Assembly: GCA_003991915.1 (NCBI GenBank)
Contig: RQTK01000428.1
Span: 166,453-230,452, forward strand
DNA: 64,000 bases
Direction of reading: 5' to 3'
DNA from: Elysia chlorotica
Taxonomy: Eukaryota; Mollusca; Gastropoda; Plakobranchidae
Numbering within the stretch: position 1 is the stretch's first letter; every line of letters starts with the position of its first letter. The notes under the pieces were generated by a model, which saw only the letters and a list, made by a program, of their open reading frames with translations, was not told the DNA's origin and ran no database searches. Made by a program: the position numbers and the translations under genes. Of the stretch, positions 32,141-44,920 are shown piece after piece.

Positions 32141-34390
32141 TCTAACGCACTGAATTATTGCACTGTATTGTACCTTAAACTCAACCAGCCGTGCAGCGTC
32201 GTAAATGATAGTTCAATAGCGGATAACGCAACATCCTTTACGCTTGCTTTACTACATAGAAATGGCCAGTCGATGTTCAGGGGATATATATGGCATGTTC
32301 ATGCTACTGTAACAGTAAAACTCACTTAGAGGAACATCTGGGATTCTAGTAATACGGTTCTTTCGTGCATATTAAATACAATGGTCTGGACCGAGCAGAA
32401 CAATTAAATTATCTGCTCGTTTTGTGTCTACTCAATAATTTGCTCTTTTATGGTACTTTTTAAAATTTTATCTGTTTTTAAAATCAGTTTATATTAGCCT
32501 TTTGTGGTCTATTGTAGTTGTTTATTTAAGATATTGAAGCTATAACAGCTTTGAAATGTACACATTTGTCTTGAAAGGTCAGCAACATACTTGAGGTTTA
32601 TAACTTTTTACACATGATCGAGTAAAGAACATTTACAAAACAAAGTGGCATAAGAAGTGATAATCATTTGCTAAGAATTTATCGCCTTTTATCTTTGCCT
32701 TAAATATTAGAGATTTAAACACGTTTGGGTCCAAACAAAGTAAAACCAACATTTGTTATTAGATAAATATCATCCACCGCTGGTTGTCAAAGAGTTGCCG
32801 TTTTATTTTTAACGTCTTGTAACTTGCCATACACGATTCTTGGATAACAGAAAATCAACCAAGGTTCAAGGAGGCTCTTCGATCTTTGAGATCAGATTAC
32901 TTTCTTGAACACAAGATGCTGAGAGAACACGCCACCTAACGAGGAACACATAATCCGTTATCTTTTGACACTTCATCCCTCCAATCATGTAGAAAACTTT
33001 CAGCTATACCAGTACAGTGTGATTTATCGCTGGTACGATTGCCTGTCAGTGGTTTTTCCTTTTTAAACAACAATCCTGTTTTCAGTAATTCTAATTTTCA
33101 GCCGATTCTGTTTTTTTTTCACTCTATTGGTTTTTAAAGCTATTTAGTACTAGTACAATATTCATTGCTTAACTAATATGAATAAAACTATACCGACGAT
33201 ACTGTTGAACTAAAATCTAAATTAAGAATTTCAAATAACTTGAACAAACGCATAGCATGTTTAAGTATTTCACCATAATTATTGAAAAGTTATAGTTTTT
33301 AGACTTTGCAACATTCATGTGATGGTGCGAATTTTACTAAGTTTGCCTTTTAAAATTTTATACTTTATAAATGCAAACAGCGTACTATTAGGGCAAAAAC
33401 AAAGTATGTTTTAACCGCATCCCTTGAAATATAGAATAGAAAGGTCAATTAAAAGTAAGGCCCAGGGAAATGAGAAACGTGCCCCCTAGTCGTTTTCTTT
33501 AATCAAGCACGAACTTTTGAATTATTAATGAATCGTGTACTTTTTCGGGTTGATTTTTTTAAGACTTCAGTCAAGCCTAAGGGACATTTGAGTTTTCAAG
33601 TTGTAATATGTTTTCCATTGGTCACCTCCATAGAAAACAGACTACATATTTTGTTATATTAACCGCTTTTTTAAAAACAAATTGATAATATATAAAAAAA
33701 AAATTTCATATGTTTTCTGAAATGGGACATAGGGACTTTTCATTTTTAGTCTATTTGCATACCTATTATAAGAGAAAGTCAGCTAAGAGCTTGTTCTTTC
33801 TATTAGTGTCCTTAAAGTAAAATATACAGGTTCATTTGACTTTTTGAAATACCCAGTTACCTTCAATACGCTTCTTGTTTTAACTTCGGTTCGCCATCAT
33901 CGTGTGAATAATGTATTCCTTATTTCTTTTCTTACACCGAATTTTAGAGACATATAGATACTACGAATTCTTTCAAATTTATTCCCAATAGCTTTTACCA
34001 TCAACGCAAATTTTTACTCCCGTTTCCGCTTGAAGCAAGTTATGTCAACTTTCATACGCAAAATATGTTAAATATATTCGATGTCACTATATTGATCCCC
34101 AGCCGTGAAAAGCTAAGCCTCACATTATATCTTGGATGAATTTACTATCATTGGGGCCCAAAGAAACAGGTGTTTAAAATATACCTTTGCGGCATGGATC
34201 GATTGGCCTCCATTTTCCAAACCTTCAACTATTATAGGCCAGATGTCCAGTTGGAGAGGTAGTGTTTAACTCGGACAGATGAATATATATGATAAATAAT
34301 TGATCTTTACTCACATGACTTTCTTACACGTGTGTTTTGCGTCCCTTTTTCAGAGAAGATATGCGCTAATACACGCCATATTTATATATA
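32141..34390. other. Long AT-rich stretch without recognised genes
   Basis: About 2.2 kb of unique-looking AT-rich DNA. Open frames are short and none shows a domain. Confidence 0.5.
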
Positions 34391-34413
34391 TATATATGTG
34401 TGTGTGTGTGTAT
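34381..34413. repeat. (AT)n/(GT)n compound microsatellite
   Basis: TATATA followed by GTGTGT at the left edge of duplication D. Confidence 0.9.
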
Positions 34414-35287
34414 GTCTGTGTGAATGTTCATCGCAGAAACAACGTTGCAATAGTTTCTATTCTGTTCGCTCATAATTAAGACAAAAAAGTTAGGTGAATT
34501 TTGAAATAAACAATGTATAAGTCAACATAATTATAATGTACCTAATTTCAATTTTTCAGAATAGGAACGGACTTATTTAGACTTGCATTATAATTTTTGT
34601 CCCTGCTTAAAAAAATCGTCAAATATGTCTATTGAAAGTAGGACAACTATTTAGACTCATTCTTGTCGCCCTATGATTTACAACATACCAGTCCAACATG
34701 AAAGTGAAATACATGTTGAATTTTGCAACTGAAATAGATTTGAGGATATTCCAGAGATAAAATTGTAGTGTTTAAATACTAAAAATATATCATTGATATA
34801 AAATAATAATAATTGCGTCTTATACGCCACGTTATAATATTGTGGCAGAACTAATTTGTGGATCGGTAACTATTTAGGCCAAGACTATTAGCGCCCATGT
34901 TCTATCAACCAGTATGAATCAGCTGATCGAAATGGTTCACAAAGAGAGCATAGCTGCTCATGGGGCATACATGATAGCATCGCAGATTGGAACCTCCCCC
35001 CCCCCCCCCCCAGGCATAACGTCACCTATCGTGTTATCTCAGGTCGTGTAGTCACCTACAAAACCATTTTCCCCATGGGCAACTACCAGAACAATCAGAC
35101 GAATCGATTTAATCAATGTATAGGGTTTTTGCGGGAAAGAGGCTCTATGACGTCATTGTCATAAACAGATGCCAAGTTCTTTGTCATAGACAAAGGTGCT
35201 GTTTCTAAAAAAATTGTTACCCTTTTAGCTCAAAAGTGCACACTAGCTAATCAATTTACAACTTTTTGGTAGCTTTCTTTGCTTTTC
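34391..35287 (+). repeat. Segmental duplication D of about 0.89 kb, copy 1
   Basis: Matches 36487-37370 in the same orientation nearly end to end, from TATATATGTG and TATGTCTGTGTGAATGTTCA to TTGGTAGCTTTCTTTGCTTT. Differences are scattered substitutions and short indels. Both copies contain a run of exactly 16 C (34996-35011 here). This copy has an intact TGACGTCA palindrome at 35148-35155, which is TGACGTGA in copy 2. Confidence 0.95.
34996..35011. repeat. C16 homopolymer
   Basis: Sixteen C residues. The matching run in the second D copy (37079-37094) has the same length. Confidence 0.9.
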
Positions 35288-36422
35288 CTATAAAAACCTC
35301 TATAGTTGTTTTACATTTCAAATGTGATTTGTTTTATTCATGTTTAATCGTGCAGTTAGGCTATGGACCCATGTTACGATACTTCTTTCATAAAACCTGG
35401 AAGGAACATCACAACATTGTAGAGCATCTTATACAAAATAGGGATTTTGAACTCAACATTGCTTCCAAATTTAACCGCACACGCCTGAGGAAAAAAAACT
35501 AGATCTATAATCATTACAATATCAACTCAAGCTTGTGATTTTTGGTTTCCTCGTAAGCTAGAGAGATAAAAACTGTACCAGTCTAAAAAATGTCAAACCT
35601 GATTTGTAATGTCTAGTATAAGAGAAAACTGACTTAAATTGTGATCATTCTAAAATTTTGGTTGAACAATGACGGTACTACACTAATCGGGGGAGGGTAG
35701 GGGTGTTATGTCCCCCTTTCGTCGACATAAAAGTATCTAGATTTATACAACTGTGGTTAATATTGAAACATAAAAGACCTCTACTATGCCAGGCACGAAA
35801 ATGATGCTCTCGCTTTATATATCTCTTTTGTGTGAAACACATGCTTGACTATAACTCTAATACACGAATCAACATTATATATGCTAATGACTATAACTCT
35901 AATACACGAATCAACACTATGTGCTATTCATCATATTATTATTACCACCATAATCATTCAGTTGAAAAAGAACAACGCTGCTAGTAAAAGACGTTGTGGC
36001 AACAATATAATGCAATAGTTGTGTTTGCACATATCAACAGTACAGTCTTTAAAACCTTACTTGGATTTTCAGAATAAATCTAAAGTAAGGTTAGATTAGT
36101 TAAATAACACAATTTTTTAAACTTTAAAGAAGCAAAATTTGAGATTGCACAAAAATTTGCCATAATGTTTTAGAAAACAAATATAATATTTTTTAAATTT
36201 GTAGTGATTCCATAGTGACCAATTTTGTATGAATGCCATTATTCTGAGGAGGAAAACAATTTTTGAGATATTGTATAATTTTCTAAGGAAATCAAATATT
36301 TTATCTTAAATCATTATTCAGAAATTTGTTCTTCAAATCTATATCCGATACTCCGACCAAATTTTCTTTTGTGCATTTAAAGCTCCATTGGAAAAGAAGC
36401 TCTAATGAGAAATTTGAGGATG
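35288..36422. other. AT-rich unique sequence with a 42-bp tandem pair
   Basis: Units starting TGACTATAACTCTAATACAC occur at 35846 and 35888, each running through CACGAATCAACA. No gene is recognised between the two D copies. Confidence 0.6.
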
Positions 36423-36484
36423 TTTTATCATTTTATACCCCTGGAGGTTTGTTCGCTCGCCGCGGTAAAATAATCTTGTTTCAA
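36423..36484 (+). repeat. Direct repeat X, left copy flanking D copy 2
   Basis: 62 bp from TTTTATCATTTTATACCCCT to CTTGTTTCAA. It matches 37367-37428 at 59 of 62 positions without indels. D copy 2 lies exactly between the two X copies. Confidence 0.9.
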
Positions 36485-36486
36485 TG

Positions 36487-37370
36487 TATATATGTGTGTA
36501 TGTCTGTGTGAATGTTCATTGCAGAAACAACGTTGCAATAATCTCTATTCTGTTCGCTCATAATTAAGACACAAAAGTTAGGTGAATTTTGAAATAAATA
36601 ATGTATAAGTCAACATATAATGTACCTAATTTCAAGTTTTCAGAATAGGAACGGACTTATCTAGACTTGCATTATAATTTTTGTCCCTGCTTAAAAAATC
36701 GTCAATTATGTCCATTGAAAGTAGGACAACTATTTAGACTCATTCTTGTCGCCCTATGATTTACAACATACCAGTCCAACATGAAAGTGAAATACATGTT
36801 CAATTTCACAACTGTTGGAAATTGAGGATATTGCAGAGATAAAATTGTAATTTTTAGAACAATAAAAATATATCATTGATATAATTTAATAATAATTACG
36901 TCCTATACGCCACGTTATAATATTGTGGTAGAACTAATTAATGGATCGGTATCTATTTAGACCAAGACTATTAGCGCCCTTGTTCTATCAACCAATATCA
37001 ATCAGCTGATCGAAGTGGTTCATAAAGAGAGCATAGCTGCTCATGGGGCATACATGATAGCATCGCAGATTGGAACCTCCCCCCCCCCCCCCCCAGGCAT
37101 AACGTCACCTATCGTGTTATCTCAGGTCGTGTAGTCACACTACAAAACCATTTTCCCCATGGGCAACTACCAGAACAATCAGACGAATCGATTTAATCAA
37201 TGTATAGGCTTGTTGCAGGAAAGAGGCTTTATGACGTGATTGCCATAAACAGCTGCCAAGTTCTTTGTCATAGACACGGTGCTGTTTCCAAAAAAAATTG
37301 TTACCCTTTTAGCTCAAAAGTGCACAGTAGCTAATCCATTTACAGCTTTTTGGTAGCTTTCTTTGCTTTT
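36487..37370 (+). repeat. Segmental duplication D of about 0.88 kb, copy 2
   Basis: Second copy of 34391-35287, about 2.1 kb downstream. Its 3' end shares TTTT with the start of the right X repeat. Confidence 0.95.
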
Positions 37371-37428
37371 ATCATTTTATACCCCTGGGGCTTTGTTCGC
37401 TCGCCGCGGTAAGATAATCTTGTTTCAA
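37367..37428 (+). repeat. Direct repeat X, right copy flanking D copy 2
   Basis: See the left copy at 36423-36484. No X sequence flanks D copy 1 at 34391-35287. Confidence 0.9.
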
Positions 37429-37656
37429 CCTAAAAATAATGGCGAGGCATTATATCATTTTCGGACCCAATTTAACATGAATAGCGGTAATCAGATATAC
37501 AATTTAACTATTTCATTCTGCGCCGTGTGATACTGGACAGGGGCGATGTTGTGAAAGAAAAGAAAACGTCGGGACAGAAAGGACTAGAAAAGTTTAGGAC
37601 CCATGGAAAGTAAGAAATATAAGACAAAAAAGGAAAAAAAAAGTATTGTGAGAGGT

Positions 37657-37830
37657 TGAGTTGAGTTGAGTTGGTTTTAACGTCCAACATCAGCACTATA
37701 TAGACTATATTGTGGACGGGCCCCAAGACGGACGTCTGACAATTGTATGTGCTGCCACACACGAATCAGCGCGGGGATACCATGACTCGTGTCTCAGCCG
37801 GTCACATTAGACTGACACCGACCCAACCAG
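37657..37830 (-). mobile_element. SINE, 5' truncated, with target-site duplication
   Basis: On the minus strand it begins CTGGTTGGGTCGGTGTCAGT and runs through the body to GACGTTAAAACCAACTCAAC repeats. Perfect 11-bp flanks TTGTGAGAGGT occur at 37646-37656 and 37831-37841. It lacks the tRNA-like head yet has clean flanks. This shows that truncation happened at insertion, as expected for LINE-driven retroposition. Confidence 0.92.
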
Positions 37831-37841
37831 TTGTGAGAGGT

Positions 37842-38926
37842 AATGGAAAGAATGTGAAGGGAAATGTAGACAGAGACAGACGTAGATATGGAAGGGGATT
37901 GTATAATTATGAGGGAGATGAAGAAAACATTTTGGAGAGATATATAGACATAGATAGGATAATTGGAGTTTTAGAAAAGACACAACAAAATTCAAAGATC
38001 ACGTTGCGGAATATTTAATATTGGTTCTTAAAAAAAAAGACGATTAAAAACAAAGCAAAACAAGAATATTAAAATGTATCTGCTTATGTGTTCATCTATC
38101 TGTGACAAATGTATAACTTAATAAAACGCGAAAAAATCGAATAGAGCATATTGTTGATACTGCTGGTATTATCTATAATATATTATCATTATTCCATTTA
38201 AAAAGAAAATACATAACGGCAAATTTAGCTGACAAGAGAAACCAATACGATAAAATTATATAAATCATGTTATTTTTCTTTTAAGTTCCCAATGTTTCTT
38301 TTAACTAATTGAAAGGAAAATTTGAAATAAAAAAATGAGACAAAAGGCTTAGACTACTAAATAGACTGATACTTTCTACACGCTTAAAATAGAATATATT
38401 ATAAAGCAGATTCATTGAACAAAAACTCCGGCGATATTGGATTTTTAAAAAATTTCTTGCAGACAGTTTAATAAGACATTCCTCTTTTTACTCACTTTCT
38501 TCACACTTCAAGAAATATCTAATACAGCGTGTCACCTACACAGACGATTGAAAAAGATTTAATGACAGCGAAAACGTTTAAAAATAAGCAAGGAAGTTGA
38601 CTGTAAAGCAAAAGAAGCAAGAGAAGCAAGAAAATTAAGCCAAGGCTGCAATTTTATGCATTTTTTAGACAGCGAGCGGGCGAAAAAGAGCGAACCCTTC
38701 GGACTTCCTGATTCGATTAGCCAATCGGAACTTTTCACTGTCATTTTCCTGTCATCTCTAATTTGTTTGTTATGATGAGAAAATATGATCAGTCCTGATG
38801 TTTTTATCGTTTGGTGCAAATGAAATTGTTTCTGTTAAACATAATATCCGCCGAGATAACAACAAAATAGACATTGTTCAAAGAACAATAGGTTGGCCAT
38901 GTCTTTTTTCTTTATGCTAAAGAATA
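37842..38926. other. AT-rich unique sequence
   Basis: No gene or repeat is recognised. Confidence 0.45.
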
Positions 38927-39034
38927 GACTGTCTTTTCTTTAAATACTGTAAGAATGGTTTAAGGATTGTGCGAAAAATTGATTGTCTTTTCTTTAAATA
39001 TTGTAAGAATGGTTCAAGGATTGTGCGAAATAAA
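38927..39034 (+). repeat. 54-bp tandem duplication, two copies
   Basis: Units share TGTCTTTTCTTTAAATA, TGTAAGAATGGTTYAAGGAT and TGTGCGAAA, with about 4 differences. Confidence 0.92.
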
Positions 39035-39134
39035 ATCAATGCTTTTACCTAATTTAAGTTTATGGTATCTCTTGTTTTATGAAAATTAAATATTAGGTTA
39101 AAGCGATGGGTGAGAGAGTGGAAATTTAAGGGCG

Positions 39135-39530
39135 AAGGAAGAAGTAGACAGACATAGAGAGAGAGAGAAAGAGTGACAATTTGCGGCAGAGAGAGCGCCC
39201 AGAGAGAGGGAGAAAGGGGAGCAGAGAGAGAGATAGAGAGAGAGAGAGAGCCGGTGAGAGAGAAAGCAAGACAGATAGGCATAGATTATTGACATACGTA
39301 TAGACATATAGATCGACAGACAGATAGACAGAGAGAGGTTGGAATGGTGAACCAAAAAATACATAGACGAACAGATTGAAAATAGAGAGAAAGATTGAGA
39401 GAGAGAAAGAGAGAGATAGAGAGAGATAGAAAGAGAGATATATTGAGAGAGAGAGAAAGAAAGCGAGAGATAAACAGCAAAGAGACAGAGAGACAGAGAG
39501 ATATTAAGAGAGAGAGAAACAGAGGAAAGA
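39135..39530. repeat. GA-rich low-complexity block
   Basis: Irregular GAGA, GATAGA and GACAGA units with unique interruptions. Confidence 0.85.
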
Positions 39531-39654
39531 AAGTGGGATAAACAGTACAGTCACTATTAAAGTAAAAGACTATCCATATTGTTTACCTGTTTTTTTTAAA
39601 AGAGATGCAATATTACAGGACCGTATTATTACGTGGTATTATGCCGACTATAGC

Positions 39655-39865
39655 AAATACGAGAGCGTTGGTCTCCCAAACGGGAGGTCCTCGTTTTGGA
39701 ATATAGTTTTTTTTTTAAATTTCGTTCACTTGGTTGGTTTGGGGTCAGTATAATGTGGCCAAGTGAGACAGTTTTCTTCGCACAGTGTCTGGTGGAGATG
39801 CGCGAAATTGTCATACGTTAGTCTTGGGACCCATCTACGATATAGCCTACTTGCGGATATTTTGC
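39655..39865 (+). mobile_element. SINE, head type 2, diverged
   Basis: Head GAGAGCGTTGGTCTCCCAAA and GGGAGGTCC, then body TTGGTTTGGGGTCAGTATAA, TGGCCAAGTGAGACAG and GTTAGTCTTGGGACCCATC. The 3' end has decayed. Confidence 0.75.
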
Positions 39866-40676
39866 AGGTGACATGCTATCACACGTAACTTTATTATTCC
39901 TTCCCTTTATTTCATCTTAAAAACTAACAGATACGATTTTTGTTATTTTTTCAATGCTATATCTTAAATTCGGTTTCTTTGCACAGTCCTCGTAATTTAC
40001 ATTTGTTTTTTTTATTTACCTTTTGATCACCTCTTGCACGCACGTCTGAAATTAAAATGAACGCAACCGGATAACTAAAAATTTGACCCAAGAAAGAGGA
40101 AGGTTTCATTACTGATTTAATCTTATTTACATTTTGCTACGCATTCAAATGGTTTAGGAATAGTGGATTATCTAAACAAAAATTCAAACCTCAAATCAAA
40201 CGCTCTATTATCTCTCTCTTGTGACGATAAAAAATTTGGCCTTTATTGAAGTCTTACAGACAAATAAAACAAGCTAACAACATTTCCCAGAATGTCATTT
40301 TTGCTCTAAAAAAAAAAGAACTCCAGGCATTATAATCTACATGTATCTACAGAGACGGGTGTTTGACAAAATAAATAAAATCTTTGTGCAACTAACTAGA
40401 AATGTTGTTGGGTAATGCACTTTCCACGAACCAAAAACAAAACAAAAATAGTTGGATGAGATCAGCATTCTTTTTTATATTTCGGGGATAAAAATCACGC
40501 AATAAGGCAGCAACATTGACACGGCTCGTAGCTTAGGTCTACAGTTTACAACGCATGCAATGCCCTAGATCCTGTTTTTATCTTGACAACGCTAATGATG
40601 TTGAGAGATGGGATGGCTGACTAGCTGTTGTCTGCCTGGCTGTGAGCTTAAAATAAAAAATGGATTCTTAAGACTA
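39866..40676. other. AT-rich unique sequence
   Basis: Nothing recognised. Confidence 0.45.
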
Positions 40677-41025
<349 letters not shown>

Positions 41026-41087
41026 CATCTCTAATCTCGATATGAATTTTTCAATATTAATGATTTTAATTTTCAGTACACAACGAC

Positions 41088-41347
41088 AAACATAATTAAC
41101 CTTTTAGTTTCAATCCCCTTGAATTTTGTTCGTTTACTTCAAGTATAAATTATAACATAACTATCTTATAAACTGCAGTAAACAATAAACCATGCACCTT
41201 ATAAACAAAAATCAGTCAAACATAATTAACCTTTTAGTTTCAATCCCCTTGAATTTTGTTCGTTTACTTCAAGTATAAATTATAACATAACTATCTTATA
41301 AACTGCAGTAAACAATAAACCATGCACTTTATAAACAAAAATCAGTC
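41088..41347 (+). repeat. 130-bp tandem duplication, two nearly identical copies
   Basis: Copies at 41088-41217 and 41218-41347 with a single visible mismatch (CACCTT against CACTTT). This is one of the most recent duplications in the window, or an assembly artefact. Confidence 0.95.
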
Positions 41348-41377
41348 TTCGTCAACTGGTTGCGCGCTATTTTTCAA

Positions 41378-41555
41378 CCAGATCCCCAGCCACAATGGTG
41401 TTGTAGTTCACTAGGCCACTAATTTCAGTCACCGTTTGTTAATGGTTGTATTCGTCCTGCCATATCCACCCTACTTGCTAAGATTAGTAGCAATCAATTT
41501 ACTTTGTTCTTAATTTATAGTTTTACTATTGATCAAATCTAATGTACCTATTCAC
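41378..41555 (+). repeat. Diverged local duplication, copy 2
   Basis: Partner of 40677-41025. It lacks the CT tract. Confidence 0.7.
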
Positions 41556-41583
41556 CATCGGTGACATGTGTGTAATCTTTGTC

Positions 41584-41621
<38 letters not shown>

Positions 41622-41630
41622 CACACACAT
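41584..41630. repeat. (CA)n/(TA)n microsatellite
   Basis: CA tract, short TA tract, then CA again. Confidence 0.95.
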
Positions 41631-41910
41631 ACAGAACACCATTTGCCATAAACATGAAGTTCGTCGAGTGGCTATGAAATTAAAATAAACCAACTCCTTA
41701 CGGCCTGGTACCTAGACAATTCATTCGCCCACAAATTCCCGTCATTGCTATGACTTCATTTTTGCCCTCCCCCCTTTTTTTCCTTGAGGGAAATGTAAGT
41801 ATAGGTACAGAACACCATTCTCTATAAAAATCAAAGATCGTCGAGGTTGCTATGAGCCCAAAATAAACCAAGGTTTTTTTACGGCCTCGTCCCTCGACAG
41901 TTCTCCTTTG
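41630..41910 (+). repeat. Diverged tandem pair of about 170-bp period
   Basis: Copies near 41630-41728 and 41805-41910 share ACAGAACACCATT, ATAAA, TCGTCGAG, GCTATGA, AAAATAAACCAA and ACGGCCT in order. Confidence 0.75.
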
Positions 41911-42044
41911 GCTACAGTCCCAGATTTGACTCGCCCCCAATAGTTCCGTTGCGGGTTCAATGAACATGTCTGTGGTTGGGTGTCGATTTTCTTTTCCCTG
42001 TTAATATTCACACTGCATTCCGCCTGATTGATTGGTTCTTTTCT

Positions 42045-42130
42045 TTAAGCTCAACGTCAGGAGCTTACTAACCTACATCGTAAACGGGTCCCAAGACTTA
42101 GGTCTAACAAATTACGTGCAGGCACGGAGA
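42045..42130 (-). mobile_element. SINE 3' fragment
   Basis: Minus-strand 3' body: GCACGTAATTTGTTAGACCT, AAGTCTTGGGACCCGTT and GACGTTGAGC. Only the end of the element is present, next to a full copy in the opposite orientation. Confidence 0.65.
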
Positions 42131-42157
42131 AACAGAGCAAGGGTGTCAGGTTTTTGT

Positions 42158-42410
42158 CCGGTGGCGGTGGCCCTGGGTAGAACATCGGCTTCCGACGCAA
42201 AAGGTCCAGGTTCGAGTCGTGTCGATTTTTCTCCCTACTTGTTAAATCGGTGTCAGTTTAACGTGACTGGCTGAGACAGGAGTCTTGATATCCCCACCCT
42301 GTCTCGTGTGTGGCAGCACATAAAATTGTCAGACGTTAGTCTTGGGGCCCGTCCACAATATAGTCTATATTGTGCTGATGTTGGACGTTAAATCAGCTCA
42401 ACACACAACA
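42158..42410 (+). mobile_element. tRNA-headed SINE, head type 1, full length
   Basis: Head GTGGCGGTGGCCCTGGGTAG and AACATCGGCTTCCGACGCAA, B-box GGTTCGAGTCG, complete body, ending GATGTTGGACGTTAAATCAG. Well preserved. No clear target-site duplication found by eye. Confidence 0.9.
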
Positions 42411-44628
42411 CCAAGGTTTCAGTGTTAGCAGATCATAATTATAAAACCTACACGATGGCGTATTTTTCTTTTAAATTAGTTAAGATTTGAAACCACATTT
42501 TACTCTCAGTCTAATCAAACCGACATAATAACCACCTGTAGTATTGGTGAGCTTTTCTCGATTTCTTTTATTGCGAAAATGTAAAGCATTAAAATGTCAC
42601 TCACAACGTAAAAATTGAACCAGGCTTTCACAACAACAAACATTTCAAACTTCGTCGAATGATATTTAGGATCGCCTATAAAATTTATCAAGCGTTAAAG
42701 GAAGCAATGTAAGTTCAGCCAATGTTTACCTGCATGAAATTTAATAACTAAATATCTTTCTCTCCACTGAACGGGAATCCGTAATAATTTTAGTTCGACG
42801 TTTCAATTAAAAATGTAACAAAAATGTGTAAAAGTGCGCTAATTTCTTAAAGCTATTTGCATCGTTATAATATTGTTTTTTTTAATATAGGAAGATTGAG
42901 AATTTTTAGCGTTCGGTATTTTAATTGAAGAAACCACAGAGAGTGTATGACCAACTTTGCAAAGTTTTTTGTAATAGTACCCATTAAGAGGACTGCTCCG
43001 CAAATCAAATTAAAACAATTTTTGTTATGTCTAAATATAACTCCCTTTAGTTATATTACATATATTTTTAGTCGACAGCAAGTTGTCCAGCCAATTATTG
43101 TTGCTAAGGCTAAAGAAAGAAGACTTACCTTTGATAAAAAAAGCCACAAAAGGACTTTTTTTTTACTGGAGAATACTAATTTCGTTTTGACGTTAGTTAG
43201 GGCTATTTGAATCGCATTTTCCGTTATGGAACTCTTCAAACTATCATATCTATAGAAACTTAAACTCTGGGCTTAGGCTACAGTATGCCCAAGTAAGAAA
43301 AATCAATTTATAGATAAAATCCTGTGCTAAAATACTACACATCTGAATGGCATGTTCTATTAAGCATTGGATTCGTTTACTCCAAAAGAGTTAACCAACA
43401 TTTTAAAAGTCGCCTGGCATCATTATACTTTCTGTCTTTCTGAATCTCAGCTGATGTGCCTTTCTCTCTATCATGAAACTTCAATAACAAAAAAATCCTT
43501 GGGAAATGTTCAATTTAACAAAGATAACTCTTTCAACTGTGTTTCTTTGTTCTCCAACTCATCTTGTACCAAGGTCTACTCCGGGTTGTATCTCGTTCAT
43601 TTAAAACGAAAGTACTGTGTGTTATCAGGTTTCGTATTGTGGTTCTAGCCATAAAAATAGCATACTTTCTCTAATTTTCAAAGAAAGATGGCACTGGATA
43701 AATAAAAGGTTTACAAAATACACTGTTGTCTTTATGATTATTAAGCCCAGTGACTTATATCTTGGTTTGTTTTTTTCTTGTTTGTGGTTTGGTTTAAGCA
43801 GTTGGTTTTTTTAATCGACACAGTGTTTATTATTGACATATATCTCTTTAGGCAAGATAATCATAGAATGTATTTTTAATAAGACCATTTTTATTCCCGA
43901 AAAATTGCCATGGCCTTTGCTAAACATTCTAGATATGAAAAATACTCTCATGAAACGTGAGCAAACGAAAAATATCACCCATTAAGACTAAACCTGTTAT
44001 TCGAATCAGGGACAGAATCGGAAACATAAGAAATCGCAATTAATTCCAAAATCGCGTGAGATATAACAGCGCCCAAGATGGCAAGAACATCTCTTGCTTT
44101 AGTGTATTCGTCTTGCTGGAAGGATTGAGTTACAAACAACCCCAGTCTCAGAAGTTTTCAAGCCCATGTCGACGTCACAATTGCTGTATTTTGTTATTTG
44201 ATCACAGTAATTTTGTTTTTTTACTGAAAATAGTGGCATTAATTGGATGCCAAAGAAACGGAGGTCAAAACACACCCCCCTCCACTTGTAGAGAGACTAC
44301 TGTTTATTGCTGACGAAGCAAAGGAGATCGAAGTGTCTTGTTTTCTTCTCCGTTACTATCTAGATGCGAAAGGCCGCTTCACCATAGTTACCAAAGACAA
44401 ACAAACAACAAGCTGAAAATAACAAATGGATAACAATATAGAAGTTATACGATCCCCTGACTAATCTAGATAACAAACGAAAAACAAATTCTGAAATAAC
44501 TAAGTATGTTAGAACAATGGGGCTTGATATTCTCTCTTCGAGTCTTTTAAGCATTTTATATAAAATGCATTCAACGATCGAAGAACTTAGCTTATCAAGA
44601 AATCACGCCAATCTTGAACCTATACGAC
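42411..44628. other. Long AT-rich stretch without recognised genes
   Basis: About 2.2 kb. Several frames of 60-90 codons exist but none has a domain or is flanked by convincing splice sites. Confidence 0.5.
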
Positions 44629-44740
44629 ATGTTGAGTTCAGTTGGATGTTTAACGTCCAACGTTAGCTTTTTGGTGGCTTCATTCTGGACAATACTAAAG
44701 TCTAACGTCTGACAATTTAACGTGCTGCGATGCAGTAACA
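44629..44740 (-). mobile_element. SINE 3' fragment
   Basis: Minus-strand 3' body with CAGCACGTTAAATTGTCAGA, GTTAGACTTTAG and GACGTTAAACATCCAACTG. Confidence 0.7.
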
Positions 44741-44789
44741 AGTATAAGTGACACCACCTTAACAACGACACCGCCACGATATACTAGTT

Positions 44790-44920
44790 GTAAATCAGTG
44801 TCATTATAATGTCACCTGATATGAGTCTTGATATTTCCCACTGTCTCTGTGGAAGAAAATGGAATTGTCAGACATTAGTAAAGGGACTCGTCTGCGATAA
44901 AGTCTAGTTTATAACGTTGA
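44790..44920 (+). mobile_element. SINE body fragment
   Basis: TCAGTGTCATTATAATGTCA, GAGTCTTGATATTTCCC, GGAATTGTCAGACATTAG and a decayed 3' end, in inverted orientation to the neighbouring fragment at 44629-44740. Confidence 0.6.

Noticed and set aside
35148-35155. TGACGTCA as a functional CRE
   Set aside because: It is an isolated 8-bp match in a duplicated non-coding block, and the second copy has lost the palindrome.
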